A stretch of DNA of 64,000 bases from Pelecanus crispus (lineage: Eukaryota; Chordata; Aves; Pelecaniformes; Pelecanidae). The notes below the pieces were generated by a model. The model was given only the letters and a program-made list of their open reading frames with translations. It searched no databases and was not told the DNA's origin. The stretch is taken from assembly GCF_030463565.1 (NCBI RefSeq), contig NC_134655.1, positions 8,568,372 to 8,632,371 of the forward strand, read 5' to 3'. This document shows, one piece after another, positions 37,205-48,971 of the stretch. How positions within the stretch are numbered: position 1 is the first letter of the stretch; each line of letters starts with the position of its first letter. Made by a program: the position numbers and the translations under genes.

Positions 37205-38300
37205 ATCACATCAAAATGAAGGATGCTTTGAAAGTCCCTGTAGGTAGCAGTGTAAAATGCTTGGAAGTAACATACACAAATTTGCACTTTTTACCTACAA
37301 AAATTTTGTCATTATTAACTTACGAAAACTCATATTCTTTCAGTTTGGAAAGAATTCCATTTTCCTGTCAAAGTATTGCAAACATGCTTAGTTTCTCTTC
37401 TAAAATGTGTGGCAAACCAAGATTGTATTCACAGTGTTAGAAGAGAACAACTTTAATGAAGAATGTAACCAATATAAGAAGCTTCTGCACTCTGAAAATT
37501 GTACAGTTTCATTGTGACAGATGAGGTAATGTTGTTATTTGGAACCGAAGTCTCTCTCTTTTTTGGACAGGTAGATACAAAACCACAAACAAGCTGGGTG
37601 ACAAATTGGAATATCTTTATTTTGAATTGGGTTTTGTCTTGTTTTGCATTTTAAGCAAGCTGTTACTGTTTCACCAAGACTCCACTTGTCCAAGTCTTAT
37701 AGTCGGCGAAAGAGCAACTGTTCATGATGGGGCCCAACGCAGACTGGGACGCTTGAGGGATCATACCCTGTGCTAGGCAGACAAGCACATTTCACTGCAG
37801 TTGTAAAAGCAGCTACTTCTAGACACGTGCACCATCTGGTAGATTGTACAAAACGCAGGGGACAGACTTCATGTTTCTCTTGGGGCTGGATCCTGAGCCC
37901 ATAGACACAGTTACTGTAGAATGTATTTGTAAAAATAGTTTAAATAGTAGTTTGTCAAAATCATATATGCATAAAGCATTATGGAGCTGAACCTGTAACT
38001 TTTACTCAAACACGGGACCCACGCTCATATGAGTTGATTTAAAGGCACTACCCATGTATATAAGGGCACAGGATCAGGCACCTTCCTTTCTTCCTTTCTT
38101 GCTCTTTCAGCATCAAGTCGTCATGTATTTGTGTGTAAATATAATCTTTCCATAATGGATGTCAAGATTAACAAATGTATTCTTAATATAGCGATGAAAA
38201 TATCCAAAGAGTTAATTATTATAAATAGAAAATATAAATAATTTCAGGTGCTTTCTATGCTAATTACATCTAAATAAAGCTGCATCCACTAGTGTTATTG
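37205..38300 (+). other. NRK: NRK 3'UTR (proximal form)
   Basis: AT-rich sequence after the stop, with no coding potential. It has two Pumilio-type TGTANATA sites (38055-38062, 38134-38141) and an AATAAA at 38273-38278 that could end a 1.1-kb 3'UTR. Confidence 0.6.
38273..38278 (+). promoter_or_regulatory. Candidate proximal poly(A) signal AATAAA (NRK)
   Basis: Canonical hexamer about 1.07 kb after the NRK stop. The T/G-rich stretch TAGTGTTATTGGTGCCAGTG following it could be the downstream element. A second AATAAA lies at 38674-38679. Confidence 0.5.
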
Positions 38301-39307
38301 GTGCCAGTGTTTCTGCATAAACTCTGTTCTCAGGGGCTTGTAACTTGGCCATAAAACTATACAGGTATAATATATATATACTATAACCATATACTATGAT
38401 TAAATTGTAGGGTTTAATGCAATCTTCATTTAGCTGATTTTTGGATGTGCTTTGAAAATGTAAAGCATCAAATGTAATACAAAAGAGCTCATTCCAGACA
38501 TGATACAGTATAGATGACACTGTAGGCAAAAGTGAAATTGCTACTTACAGTGTTTGAAAGTAGATATTTTTTTACTTGAAATATGCGATACTGAAAGGTG
38601 CAGGGAAAGTGTGTTGGAATATCTGGTCGTCTACCTCAAGGCTGATGATTCAAAGTTGACTAAGAAAGGGAGAAATAAAGTTGTTAAAACTGGTAGCTGT
38701 TTTGTACAGTATGCCAGGTTAAGTTAGTGTCAGCAGCTGTGCTGTGACTGACAGGTGCTCAGATTGCAACCATCAGCTCCAGAACTGCTATCCTTGTATA
38801 TGTCAGCAGAGAATCAACCCAGGGGCTAATCACCCTTCCCCTCCCTTCCCCGTGTTGGCACCTCAACTGCTGCAGGCAGATCAGAGATGCCGACACTGTT
38901 GCTGTCTGTGTTCTTTGGCTATGTGGAGGACTGCACTTTCCGAAGTTACTAACCTAGCACTTTTCACAAGCACTAGCTTATCTCAAAATGTATAGTGTTT
39001 TTTATGAAGTATTTTCCTTTTAAATGTTTTAACTTACAGAAAAATAAGCCTAAAGCCATACTAAAAAAATATGTGCAGTTAAATCCTCAAAGTGGTTCTT
39101 AATGTATGCAAGTAATCAGCTTGTGTGCAGACTTAAATTCTGAATGGTAGACTGTGCTCAGGCAGAGCTGTGTGAAAACAGAAAGTCTCTGTCTATTTGT
39201 AGTAATGTTCCTACCTGTTGCCAATGCTAGGACCGGGCAAATGAGCAAAACATGGCTTGGCTCCCTATGCTACTGAACACCGGGTTTGTTTTGTTCAACT
39301 TTCACCA

Positions 39308-39373
39308 AAAAAAAAAAAAACCCAAACAAACAAAACCCACCACCAAACCCCAAAAACAAACAAATCCAAAACC
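39308..39373. repeat. A/C-rich low-complexity tract
   Basis: A14 followed by irregular CAAA/CCAAAC units. The T/G-rich complement is a common low-complexity type in bird DNA. Confidence 0.75.
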
Positions 39374-39944
39374 CTGACAGAAATAGAGATGAAAGTTACA
39401 ATTACAGGCAAAAAATAATTTGCAGACAATCAGAAATACAACTTACTTGCTCTTGACTTAAAAAGTCGAAGAGACTGTGAAGAAAGAACAACTTTCACTT
39501 TGTACCCAAGGTGTGTAAAACTTGCTTGCAAAACTGCTCGTGCTATAAGCAATCACTGACCCAGGCTGCCCTTAATATTTTTTAAAGTGTGCTTGTCTCA
39601 GCAGCCTCTGCTTTACATGGGATGCATGTGAATTTTTCCCCTTTCCCATTTTGGTGTCAACAGGTAGGAGGCAGATTTTTCCTGATGTTAGGCACTAGTT
39701 AAAAAGAATTTAGCAGAGAACATTAGGAATTTAGGACAACCCATATAAGCAGATTAAAGAAGCAAATGTGATCAAACTTGTTCAATATTATTGTAACACA
39801 AAAGTGTGACAACAAGTTGACACCCTGTAAAAATGCTTAGCTCCATACCAAGAAGAAAAAAAAAAAAGTTCAGGAGAGCACTATTACATTGAGATTTTAA
39901 TTTTTCGTTCTGTTTCCTTTTATTAGTTCTCTTTTATTTCCAGC

Positions 39945-40055
39945 TATGATTCAAGGCAGTGGGTTGGATTTTCACCTGTCACTTTGCATGTAAAACCATT
40001 GGAATTACTGGGGTTACAGCCATGTGTAAATGTGGAAAGAATGAGGCCCTTAGAG
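39945..40055. repeat. Possible ancient amniote interspersed repeat
   Basis: Contains TTGGATTTTCACCTGTCAC, ACCATTGGAATTACTGGGGT and a trailing GAATGAGGCCC. This resembles an old reptile/bird repeat with 'ttgaagtcaatggagttac' and 'gaatcaggccc' blocks. It is diverged and the class is not certain. Confidence 0.35.
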
Positions 40056-40925
40056 GTGAATACTTTTACAGGATTTAGAAGTGGTCTTGCAAATAGCAAT
40101 AGCAACTGGATGCAACAAGGAGAAGACTGTGGCATTTTCTCTTTATCAAGAGAAAATCAGAGTGGTTGAAGATGAGAAAGAGCCCAGAGATGCTGAGAAA
40201 AGTAACAGAAGAGAGTGGAAGTGACTGAAGAGGAGGGAAAAGCTGAAGAAAATAAATAGGAGTAGCCAAGCGGGAGGGAGTGGATGTCTGGAACAGGGTA
40301 TTGCTGTAGGAGGAATAAAAAAAGGATAAGAGATATTAAGGAAAAGAAAGTAACCAAAGAAATGGAAAGGGATCTGGAATGACCAGGTGGGCTTAACACT
40401 GAATGAGAGTGTTCTGAGTAACTGTTCACCTCAAAGCAAAAGTTCAAAGGCTGGAAGAAAAAGAAATTCCAGAGACCCAAGTTTATCCTGACATAAATTT
40501 AACTATGCAAAATATGTATCAGATTTGTAGTTTCATTTTGTGAGGCGTTTGTCTAGCTGTACCCTTTCACTAACTTCTAAAAACCAAGGAGTGAACTGCT
40601 CAACAGTCTGTCTTTCTAGTTATGTCACTGATGTGAACAAATGCTATAGGGGCAGAAGGACAGAACATTAAGGACCCACATCAGTAATCCCTTGGTACAT
40701 GCAGTATCCTAATGGCAGGTGGTGCTCCTAATGCTGTATTTGACAAACAAGATTGCGCTAATACTGCAGTGAGATAGTATTGTATGTGCCTGCTTTCATT
40801 TTAGGAATGGTGAAGTCTATTCTGCAGCCTGAACCTTGACACGCGACTTTAAAACCTAGGAACATGCAAGCTATTTACTGTACATTATGTATTGTTCCCT
40901 AATGTTGAAACTGTACAACTGAAAC

Positions 40926-40931
40926 AATAAA
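40926..40931 (+). promoter_or_regulatory. Candidate distal poly(A) signal AATAAA (NRK)
   Basis: AATAAA after several TGTA motifs (TGTACATT, TGTACAACT), with a T/G-rich element AGTATTGTGCTTG about 20-30 bases downstream. In layout it is the best-formed poly(A) site downstream of NRK. Confidence 0.5.
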
Positions 40932-40950
40932 AAATACTCTGAAAATCAAA

Positions 40951-43900
40951 ACTAGTATTGTGCTTGTAAAATTCTGTTATATTGGTATAAACTATTGTAA
41001 AAAAAATCATAGGAAGCTTTGTTACTGCTTTCCAAATCCAGTTAGTATCCCTAGGGAAACATCTACATCTGCTTATAGAGACAAAATGAATACATTTCCT
41101 TGCAGTGGATAAAGATGTTGAGGTGACAGCCTAGAGAGAGCGCTAGTAAGGGTGACAGCCGGTGCTGTGCTGTGCGTGCTGCTAATGAGCTTCACAAGTG
41201 AATTTCTGTGCTTCCGCCTTTCTCTTTACACAAATACCCAGTGGGATGAGGGCAGTGGAACGAGAGCAAAATGACAGCTTGCAGTCATTGACACTACAAG
41301 AACTGGCTTTTATGCATGTGTATCAGCCTGAATGCCAGGTTAGCCCAATTCACTTTTTCTCAGGTATGCTCATGCAGTCTTCGTTGCCACATATAAAACT
41401 TATTGCTATACATAATGTGAGGTGTGATAGCACACTGTAGCTGTACCACTTAAGAGTAAGAAGTAGGAAATTTGCCATTTATGCCAGTGTTGGGAGTTGG
41501 AAAGGGTGAGGGCACAAGGCAAGATTTCTCTTAATTTTTTTTAAAATGAAGAGTATCTTTCATCAATGTTACATCTCTTTTAAGGTAGCAGAGTATGTTG
41601 TTTCCAGTATTTGATGTATAGAGTGGGATCTGTATTATAAGTTTAAAGGATACCATGGTTGCTTGATTGGGTTAGATAACTTTTGGTGGAATGAACAATA
41701 ATAAGTGGCAAAACTAAGCTATTGCTAAGCTTCAGTAATACAGTACACCTGAATTATTCCACACCAGTTACTTCAAATGAGTTTCACTCCCCAGCACAAG
41801 AGGAAATATATCAGGCTTGAGTTCCAGTACAATTCTGTCTGTTGGACAGGAGATTTTCTCTCCTTTTTATTTGCTTACCTCTTAAAATCAGGAATAATTG
41901 TAGTAAGTAGAGAAAGGCAAGAATTGTGGCTTCCTGCTTCACCTGTGATTCAGTTCTGCACTGATGACTCTGCTATTAAAAAAAAAAAAAGTGCAGTGAT
42001 TCATATATGTATTATTACTGGATTGGGAGATGTCATTAATGTTGTGGAAAAAACTTACCAAGAAATAAGTATTGTTTTCTAGAACCAGCATGAGAAGTTT
42101 TGTACTCACATATATGTGAAAAGAACTGCAGAGGTGAGGATCCAAGGGTTTACTCTTTTGAGGTGATCCTTTATTGTTTTCTAACTGTAGATGTGTGTTA
42201 CCTTGCCAAAGGTTAGTAACATGTACAGTGAGAAGTGCTGATCTTCCTAAGACCCTGTTTTTCCCCTTGTTTCTAATAGATTTTTTGGAGCAGGCTACAG
42301 TTTCCATCTCCTGTATCAACTATAACCAGTTCTTTTCTTTCCCCCTTAATTTTAGCCAAGATGATTGTACAGTTTCCAGGAAAAATGCTAGGAACAGTAT
42401 TGTCCGTGTTTGTTTTTGTAAAAAGATAGAAACAAACTTCTCCCATCACAAAAAAAAACCAGACAGATAAGCAAACTGGCATGCTTTTCTATTAAAAAAA
42501 AAACAAAGAGTTTCAGGAACCAGAAGTTGAGAAATGGTCCCTAAACTGGTCTTTGTACCTTTTACCATTCCTGTGAAAAGAGAAGCTCATTTGCCATCGC
42601 CATTAAGACTCCTCCATTTTTGGCCAAGTTAAAAAATGTAAAAATGAATGTTCACATATGCTCAATATAACCTCTTACAAAAGCCTATTTCCCAGACTCC
42701 TAGCAGGCATGCTGCTCCAGCCTGAAGAAGTTTTCCTGCAGTTGCAGTTCTGGGCTCAGACCACATAGCCCAGCCAAAAAAACAGCACCAAAGGTGGTGT
42801 GAGAAAGGAAACTGCAGTTGAAATCTGAACAAGTGACACCTAATAGAAATCTGCAGGCAAAGTAAAACAACTCCACAAAATGCCCAGAGATGAGAGCAAA
42901 TAAAGGCAATTCCAAATCTAACCTGCAGTTACTGGGTTTGGGGGTTGATCTACCCTGGCTAATTAGTACTAAACCATTATTTGTATTTTTATCTGATACA
43001 TATACTAAGCTTGATGGCAGGTGCTATAAGGCATGCCAGAGGAAGTGTTGCATGGGCTAGTAACCAAAATCTCCTCCCTCACCCCTCGCTCATTGGGATT
43101 GACTGACATGCAGGTAGGCAGCACACCCATTTAATCAGTGGTGTGCCAGCAATGAAGAGTAAGCATCTCATCCCATCCTTAAATACAGGAATATTCTGTG
43201 GCAAATACTGACTAAACAAAAAGCAAACTGGGCCCAACTCATTTCTGTGACTACCAAGTAAAATTCAACTTATCTACAACAAAATAGTGAGATGGCCAGT
43301 AGATTTTATCCAACATAAGCAAGCAGCCATTTAGAATCTGCAAGGTAGCCAAAAAAAGCCAGGAAGGGGAACATACAGAATTCCTCTCTCCCTGGCAGAA
43401 ACTGCCCCACCTTAAGAACCCTTCAAACTTACTGTGACTTGACAGTAGAATCACCCCGATGAAGTTGTATTATTCACATTGCACCTAAAGGCATAGATAA
43501 AACAGTTTATATCTCACCACCACCACCACACACCCTTTTGCAAATAAAACAATGCCAGTCCAAAGTTTTGTCTCATAATAGGTAAAACTAAAATATCTTC
43601 TTTAATTTACAACTATCTGCCAAACAGTAGAGCTAGGCATTAAGATACAGCTACACACACATGCTGCTAGTTACATAATACATCAAACAAACTGTAAATA
43701 GCTTTGTATTATCTATTGCTATTGGAGCTCAAATGAAACGGCATTTTAATTTTAGCTTTGTTTTACATTTAAAAGTAGTTTGTTTCATGGTACCAAACTG
43801 CTCTGGAATTAAATTGTTTCTCCAAAGATCATCATAAAAGCTAGCTCACAAGTTCAGTTCCACGTTTAGACAGCTGTATTTAAGTTAAATGAAACATGAG

Positions 43901-46330
43901 CAAACCTGCAATCAATATAAAAGACTTCTACAGAGTCTAAAGCCTGTGCAATAAATCAAGATTCCACATAATAAAAGTGTAAGAGATCTTCCTGCTGATA
44001 GCCCACCACTTTCTTAAACTGCTCTTCAAAGTGCATAGAGCTGATTAAAGGGCAAGAGGATGTCTGCTGGGTAATCACCTCAAATGTTATTTTAGCATTA
44101 TTTAATTGCTTCCTGTTATTTTCTAGGTTGATCTAACAAAAGCACCTAGGAGATAATGGTGAAATGTATTAGAAAGGTTTTTCCATTTTTGTCCTCAAAA
44201 TACTTTGTGGCGAACAACTGTGTTTTACAGTAAGCTTTATGATTTTGCACAGTAGCTATTTTTTTTTAATCTACAGCATCACCTTTTATTCTTTTCTTTC
44301 TTTCATTTCTCCAACATATATTAAATGTAATGTTTAACAGAATGTAGTAACATCCTGCTGTTCAGCATAGCCCATTCCTCACTGGCATTGCTATAGAGGC
44401 TAACTGCTGTTTTTCTTAAGGTGTGTTGTACATAAAAACTGAAATACTTGGCTGCTAATTATGTCTGAGAATTTAAGACTATATATTGATTTACCAGAGG
44501 CTGACACTGGTACGGTTCAGCATGCTTAGTTGCAGGCATATGAAAAAATCATATTGTCTTCAATGAGCTTCTTGCATGCCCCGATGGAAGAGGCTCAACA
44601 TAACACACAGCTCTTAGTTCTCGTGATTCTGATACAGCCACCTGCTGATGGCTCATCTCTGTTCGTTACTGATTCTCCAAGTGTGTCTGAACTTCCAGTT
44701 TCTAATACAATCAACCACATCCGTCCCACTGGTCAGGTATGGCAGTGAAATCACATCTAGAGGAACTCACAGGCATAACCAGTCTTTAAAACATGCTATT
44801 GACATGCGGTCAGCAAAAGAGATTTACCCTGTTCCAGCTTTGAAATTGGTATGTTAGCTAGACCTCTGCTGGTGAGAAAGAAGGTAACAGGAGCAAGTTC
44901 CTAAGACAGGGACCTATCTTGTATCTGAAACTGCAATGCATACAAACTTATCCAAAACTATAAAGTATTAACTCTATCAGTCCATTATCACTCCACAAAA
45001 GCTACAGCTTTGTAGTTTTCATGACTGAAACCACAGTAACTTACAATAATAAAAAATCCTGACAACAGATGTACATGTAACAATTACCTCTGCTATAAAT
45101 AAAATACCTTTTTTCTGCAAGTCAGACCACGAGCATAGACAAAAGTGGAAAGAAGCTGGGACCAGTCCACAGATGTCCTCATTATACCTACAGATTTGTT
45201 TAACAGCTGGAAAAAATTCTACACCACAGCTCTCAGGGTAAGGCTTGTATATGATGTGAAATCACATCCTGCGCAGCCTCAGTAAAAAGGTGTTTGGGTC
45301 GTGTTCCTTTTTTTTAAATCGTAAATGCCATTTTATCAGGCCACACAACAGATCATGTGTTTACCGGGAAAAACCAGACATCATATTGAAGCTTTACTCA
45401 ATATCTTGGCTTCAACATAAAGAATGACTGATTTGTTTTAAATTTTCTGAGTGCACTGATACGTAAAATCCATAAACTCGTACCATTCCTAGGGCAGTCT
45501 AAGGGCCAGAAAAGGCTTTTTTTTATATACGCCCTTGTCTAGTTTTTCAGTTCGTTTTAAGTGGTTCAAGCAACAGGTTTTCCAATATCCCTAAGGCAAG
45601 TGCTCTACAGTGGCAAAAGCAGTAGACTAAGAATACAATCACTCTCAAGCCGTGAGCTTGGAGAACTGCTTCTGGCGCAGCATGTGAAGCAGCTCTGCCT
45701 AAGCTGCAGCCCCGCTTTGGTCTTCTGGATTTCCAAAGTCTATCGGGACCAGTGACACTATAAATATTGGAAACTGCTTCTCTTCTTTGTCTTCCTGCCC
45801 TTTTGTCTTTACCCCTCTCTCCTCACTCTGTCCTGCTGCTTTATAGTCTCATGGTTCCTCTGATAGAAAAAAAAAGTACATATATTAGCAAGTGCTGATA
45901 AAGTATTAAATACAAAGTTCTTAATCCCCAGAAGCCTCATTAATATCATAAGTGATCACGGTATCATAAAGAATAGTAGCATAGATAGATAGCAAATAGA
46001 TAATTTATTATTATCAATAATAAAATAAAAAAGTAGGGTCACACACTTAGGGACAGACCACTAGTACGAACGTCTCCTAATAGAGGGAAACTCAACCATT
46101 GCGTCAGAAACAACAACGGAGAAAGGCCCAGGAGAATTTTTCAATGGCAGGATGATTATGATTACCAACACACTGCAACCATGAAAAAGATAAACACAAT
46201 TTTAGGAGCTAGCACGAGACGCTTCCATCGCAACTAGGAATGCATTCATGTTGAGGCAGAAGCCATGACGAGCATTATGCACCCAGTTAAAACGAAAACG
46301 GAACGAGGAACAGGTGCAGCAAAAAAGTCC
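40951..46330. other. NRK-RADX intergenic interval
   Basis: 5.4 kb of AT-rich DNA. It has A-rich runs near 41979 and 42494 and a short CAC repeat near 43518. I searched both strands for exons of SERPINA7 and PWWP3B, which lie between these genes in human, and recognised none. No RNA gene was recognised. It rises to GC-rich promoter sequence from about 46,330. Confidence 0.6.
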
Positions 46331-46851
46331 CCATCGGGACGCGGGGAATAAAGAGCCCATTTGTCACTGAGCGCCGGCCGGCTCCGCGCAGCGCAAGGCA
46401 GGGCAGGGAGGAGGGCGGGCAGCGGGCCGGCAGCGGGCCAGCACCGCCGCAGACGCACAGACGGCCCCTCCGCGCCGCAGCCCCCAGCCTCGGCTCCTAA
46501 CGACCGAGCGGTGCCAGCCTACCGGAGAGGCAAGCCCTGGGGTACGGAGCGGCGGGGGGGAGGCACCCAACGCCTCGGAAGCCCCTTCCCTCCGCCGCTA
46601 CCCGGCTGTTGATTGCCGGCGGCCCCGCGGCTGCTCCTCCCACCGCTCCCCCGGGCCTGCGCTTCCTCCTCTACCCCCCCGCCCCAGCCAAGCCCGCTCT
46701 CGCCGCCGCCTTCCTGTCACCGTCTTCCCCCCCCCCCCCCGCCCCCCGCCCCGCAACGGCCCGCCGGCTCCACCCCTCCCCCTCCGCGACCGTTGGGAGC
46801 TTTGAACGGAACGCGGCGCGCGCGCGCACCAGCCCCGCCCCTGCGCGCGCC

Positions 46852-46878
46852 ATGGCGGCGCCCTGGCTCAGCCCGTGA
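46852..46878 (+). promoter_or_regulatory. Upstream ORF (MAAPWLSP) in RADX leader
   Basis: ATG at 46852 in a strong context (CGCGCCATGG) opens an 8-codon frame closed by TGA at 46876. It lies 98 bases before the RADX ATG and in another frame. If transcription starts upstream it would lower initiation at RADX. The same bases form a YY1-type ATGGCGGC site, so it may instead mark the start-site region. Confidence 0.4.
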
Positions 46879-46976
46879 CAGCAGGAGGCCGAGGCCGCCG
46901 TCTCCTGCCGCCCTCCCCCTCCCCAGCGGCGGCCCCGGCCCCGGCTTTCGGGGGGAGGGGCCGCGAGGAAGCTGTC

Positions 46977-47544
46977 ATGCAGGACCCTACCCCGGGACGC
47001 GGCGGTAGCGCCCGCCCCGCCGAGGAGAGGCGGGGGCCGGCGGCGGCGAGCGGCGAGGCCTCCTGGCTCCAGAGGGTCTTTGAGGAGGTGCGGGGCTCCT
47101 CCCAGCTGAGCGTGGCCCCCGCGGAGCCGCCCCCGGTCACGGTGGTGGCGGTGGAGCGGTACCTGGCCGAGCCGCCGCCGCCGCCCGCCGCCGCCCCGCA
47201 GTACTGGTACGACGTGACGCTGGCGGACGGCGCGTGCCAGGAGCGCTGCTACCTGGCGCCGCGCCTCAACGGCCTGGTGCAGCGCGCGCACCTGCGCGCC
47301 GGCGCGCGCCTGCGCCTCACGCGCTGCTCCTACCTGTACGACGAGAAGCGCCTCAACTACGGCTTCCTCTGCCTGGAGGAGCTGGAGCGGGTCGGGGGCG
47401 CCGGGCCCCCCGCCGAGCCGCCCCGCCACCGCCCGCCCACCCTCCGCGGGGAGAGGAAGCACTACCTCCCGCTGTGGAACAACGAGGATCCCTACGGAGA
47501 CGTGTGGGTGGCAGACAAGCCCCAGGCGCAGGTGGACGTCGACG
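46977..47544 (+). CDS. RADX: RADX exon 1: start, first OB-type region
   Basis: ATG at 46977 (context GTCATGC, G at -3) opens 189 codons plus one base to donor GACG/GTAAGC. The start is the first ATG in this frame before the conserved SWLQRVFEEV segment. Residues ~52-62 (VTVVAVERYL), ~75-85 (YWYDVTLADG) and ~95-145 match the N-terminal OB-like region of RADX. HYLPLWNNEDPYGDVW sits at about 162-177. A Pro/Ala-rich insertion (PPPPPAAAP) and extreme GC content are bird-specific oddities and make this exon hard to sequence. Confidence 0.93.
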
Positions 47545-48328
47545 GTAAGCGGAGAGGAGGCGGCTTTAGAGGAGGGGGAGTAGGTGGAGACCGGCCCCGG
47601 GGCAGCCGAGCGCCCTAGGGAGGCCTGCGCTGCCCCGGCCGCCCAAAGGCGCCCGCAGAGACGAGCAGGCGCGGCTGCCCGCCTTGCTCCCGCGCCCGGG
47701 CCGGGCTCCCTGATCAGAAGCGACCCCCCGGTTGCGTTGGGCGCCGATGCGGATGTGCCGTACGCGTCGCAGTTCACGCGTTCGTCTTGCTTTGAGAGGG
47801 GTTTTTAAACTTGACGAAAGCTTGGCTGACAATGGGGAGCTATGGTGCTTGCACCCAGTCTTATGAGGTGCCAAAAACATCTGTTCCAGTAGTAGTCTCT
47901 TGGCTAGCCCGTGGGACTGGGCTGGAAGCTGCCACCCAAAATGCGGTCAGTGCCGAGGGGTTCAGGCCTGCCCACGAAGCCTGGTGAGGAGGGAGGTGCA
48001 AGCGGGACTTCTGCACAAGAGTGATGCCCTTCTAGGCTAACACCTGTGTCTCTTGTAGTAGCTCTTCTGCTCATCTGACAACACTTCTGTGTCATTTTAA
48101 ATGTGTCATCGCTCTCTCTTTCAATTAAAACGAAACTATGCTGTGTGCAGATGGCTCAGAACAGGATTTCATGGTCAATAGTATCAGCAAATGAGCCTTT
48201 TTAAATGCGAGAAACATTAAGAAAATACATGTGACGTCCTTGGCCTTCGCACTGTACTCCTGAAAACATAAATGTTCAATCATGAATGCTCTTTTTTGGT
48301 CTTTTTTTTTTTTTTTCTTTAACCTTAG
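47545..48328 (+). other. RADX: RADX intron 1
   Basis: 784-bp intron, GC-rich at its start and AT-rich later, with a T16-type run just before the acceptor AACCTTAG. Nothing else recognised. Confidence 0.7.
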
Positions 48329-48471
48329 TCTCCAAGCTGACTTCTCTTGGTCAGCTAGAAATGACCTGGAGAAGCAGAGTTCACTTCCATCCACTTCTTG
48401 TGAGAGTCCTGCACAAATCTAGACTAAGGTACTACGGGAAACCAGAGAAAAAACTGGATATGCCTTATCAG
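48329..48471 (+). CDS. RADX: RADX exon 2
   Basis: 143-bp exon (residues ~190-237) between AACCTTAG and GTAAAG. It encodes [20 protein letters not shown], then [20 protein letters not shown] and KLDMPYQ. LEMTW and LLVR.LHKS.LRYYGKP.KK align with human RADX. Confidence 0.96.
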
Positions 48472-48966
48472 GTAAAGAGGGATAAATACATAGGTTAACA
48501 CTCAAATAGCTGTAGGATATTTGGAAATCGTTATTCCCATATAGTAAGCACATAAAGTTAAGATTTATGTTGTAGCTACTTTGTATTAAAAATGCTACCT
48601 TTACAAAAATGCTGAGCCCTTTAGTGTAGGAAATGGTGAGTTTAGTGATCATATGTACAAACTTTGGTGGATGCGTTTCAGTTCCTATAGTTCGGTTGAG
48701 CTTTTTGTGAAGAAAAAAAAATATTTGGTGTTTTCGGTAGCTTAACAGCTTAAATGTTTCTGGTCTCTATGCTTTGGAGGTTGGAGTTAGTCTGTCTTGT
48801 GCAAAAAAAAAAAAAAAAAGGCAAACAGATTTTAATAACTTTTATTCCCTAATTCTCTCACCTGGTGACTTCCAGATAGGTTGTTTTACTGTAAAATTCT
48901 CTAATGATTTTCCTAATAGGTTTTACTTGTGATATTTTTCTGTAGAGGTTCTTGGAAGTGAAGACA

Positions 48967-48971
48967 GGAGG
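48967..48971. repeat. Target-site duplication, left copy (GGAGG)
   Basis: Five bases immediately outside the LTR, repeated exactly at 49522-49526. Confidence 0.7.

Larger units (their letters stand above)
2615..40950 (+). other. NRK: NRK gene, 3' portion (Nik-related kinase, GCK/MAP4K4 family)
   Basis: Sixteen exons joined in phase give 667 residues ending in a stop at 37202-37204. The first ~310 residues are a Ser/Pro/Gln-rich linker of the MAP4K4/TNIK/MINK1/NRK type, with a PPKVPERTTS junction and an acidic DYSSSSDE cluster. The rest is a full CNH domain. Family members are Ser/Thr kinases that act upstream of JNK signalling, and the CNH domain is a propeller-type protein-interaction module. 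The catalytic domain is outside the window to the left. CNH similarity alone would allow MAP4K4. Assignment to NRK follows from RADX lying immediately downstream, since both genes sit together in human Xq22.3. The 3' limit is set by candidate poly(A) signals and is uncertain. Confidence 0.85.
38301..40950 (+). other. NRK: Possible extended NRK 3'UTR
   Basis: No ORF of interest. It contains an A/C-rich low-complexity tract at 39308-39373 and a possible ancient repeat at about 39945-40055. It ends at a well-formed AATAAA (40926-40931) with GT-rich sequence behind it. Whether it is transcribed as NRK 3'UTR cannot be told from sequence. Confidence 0.4.
46340..47750. promoter_or_regulatory. RADX: CpG island spanning RADX promoter and exon 1
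   Basis: Abrupt change from AT-rich to strongly GC- and CpG-rich sequence that covers the upstream region, 5'UTR, first coding exon and start of intron 1. Near 46800-46860 it includes a TTTGAA (CHR-like) at 46801-46806, an alternating GC run, a GC box (CCCCGCCC, about 46833) and an ATGGCGGC YY1-like core. There is no TATA box. This is a typical broad housekeeping promoter. The exact start site cannot be fixed by sequence. Confidence 0.85.

Noticed and set aside
46246..46458. Minus-strand frame at the edge of the CpG island, possible divergent gene
   Set aside because: It opens with a non-ATG codon, has no splice or homology support and sits in promoter sequence. A divergent non-coding transcript is possible but unsupported.
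46671..47777. 368-codon open frame on the minus strand across RADX exon 1
   Set aside because: It is the antisense of a GC-rich coding exon, Arg/Ala/Gly-heavy and without family resemblance. Such shadows are expected in CpG islands.
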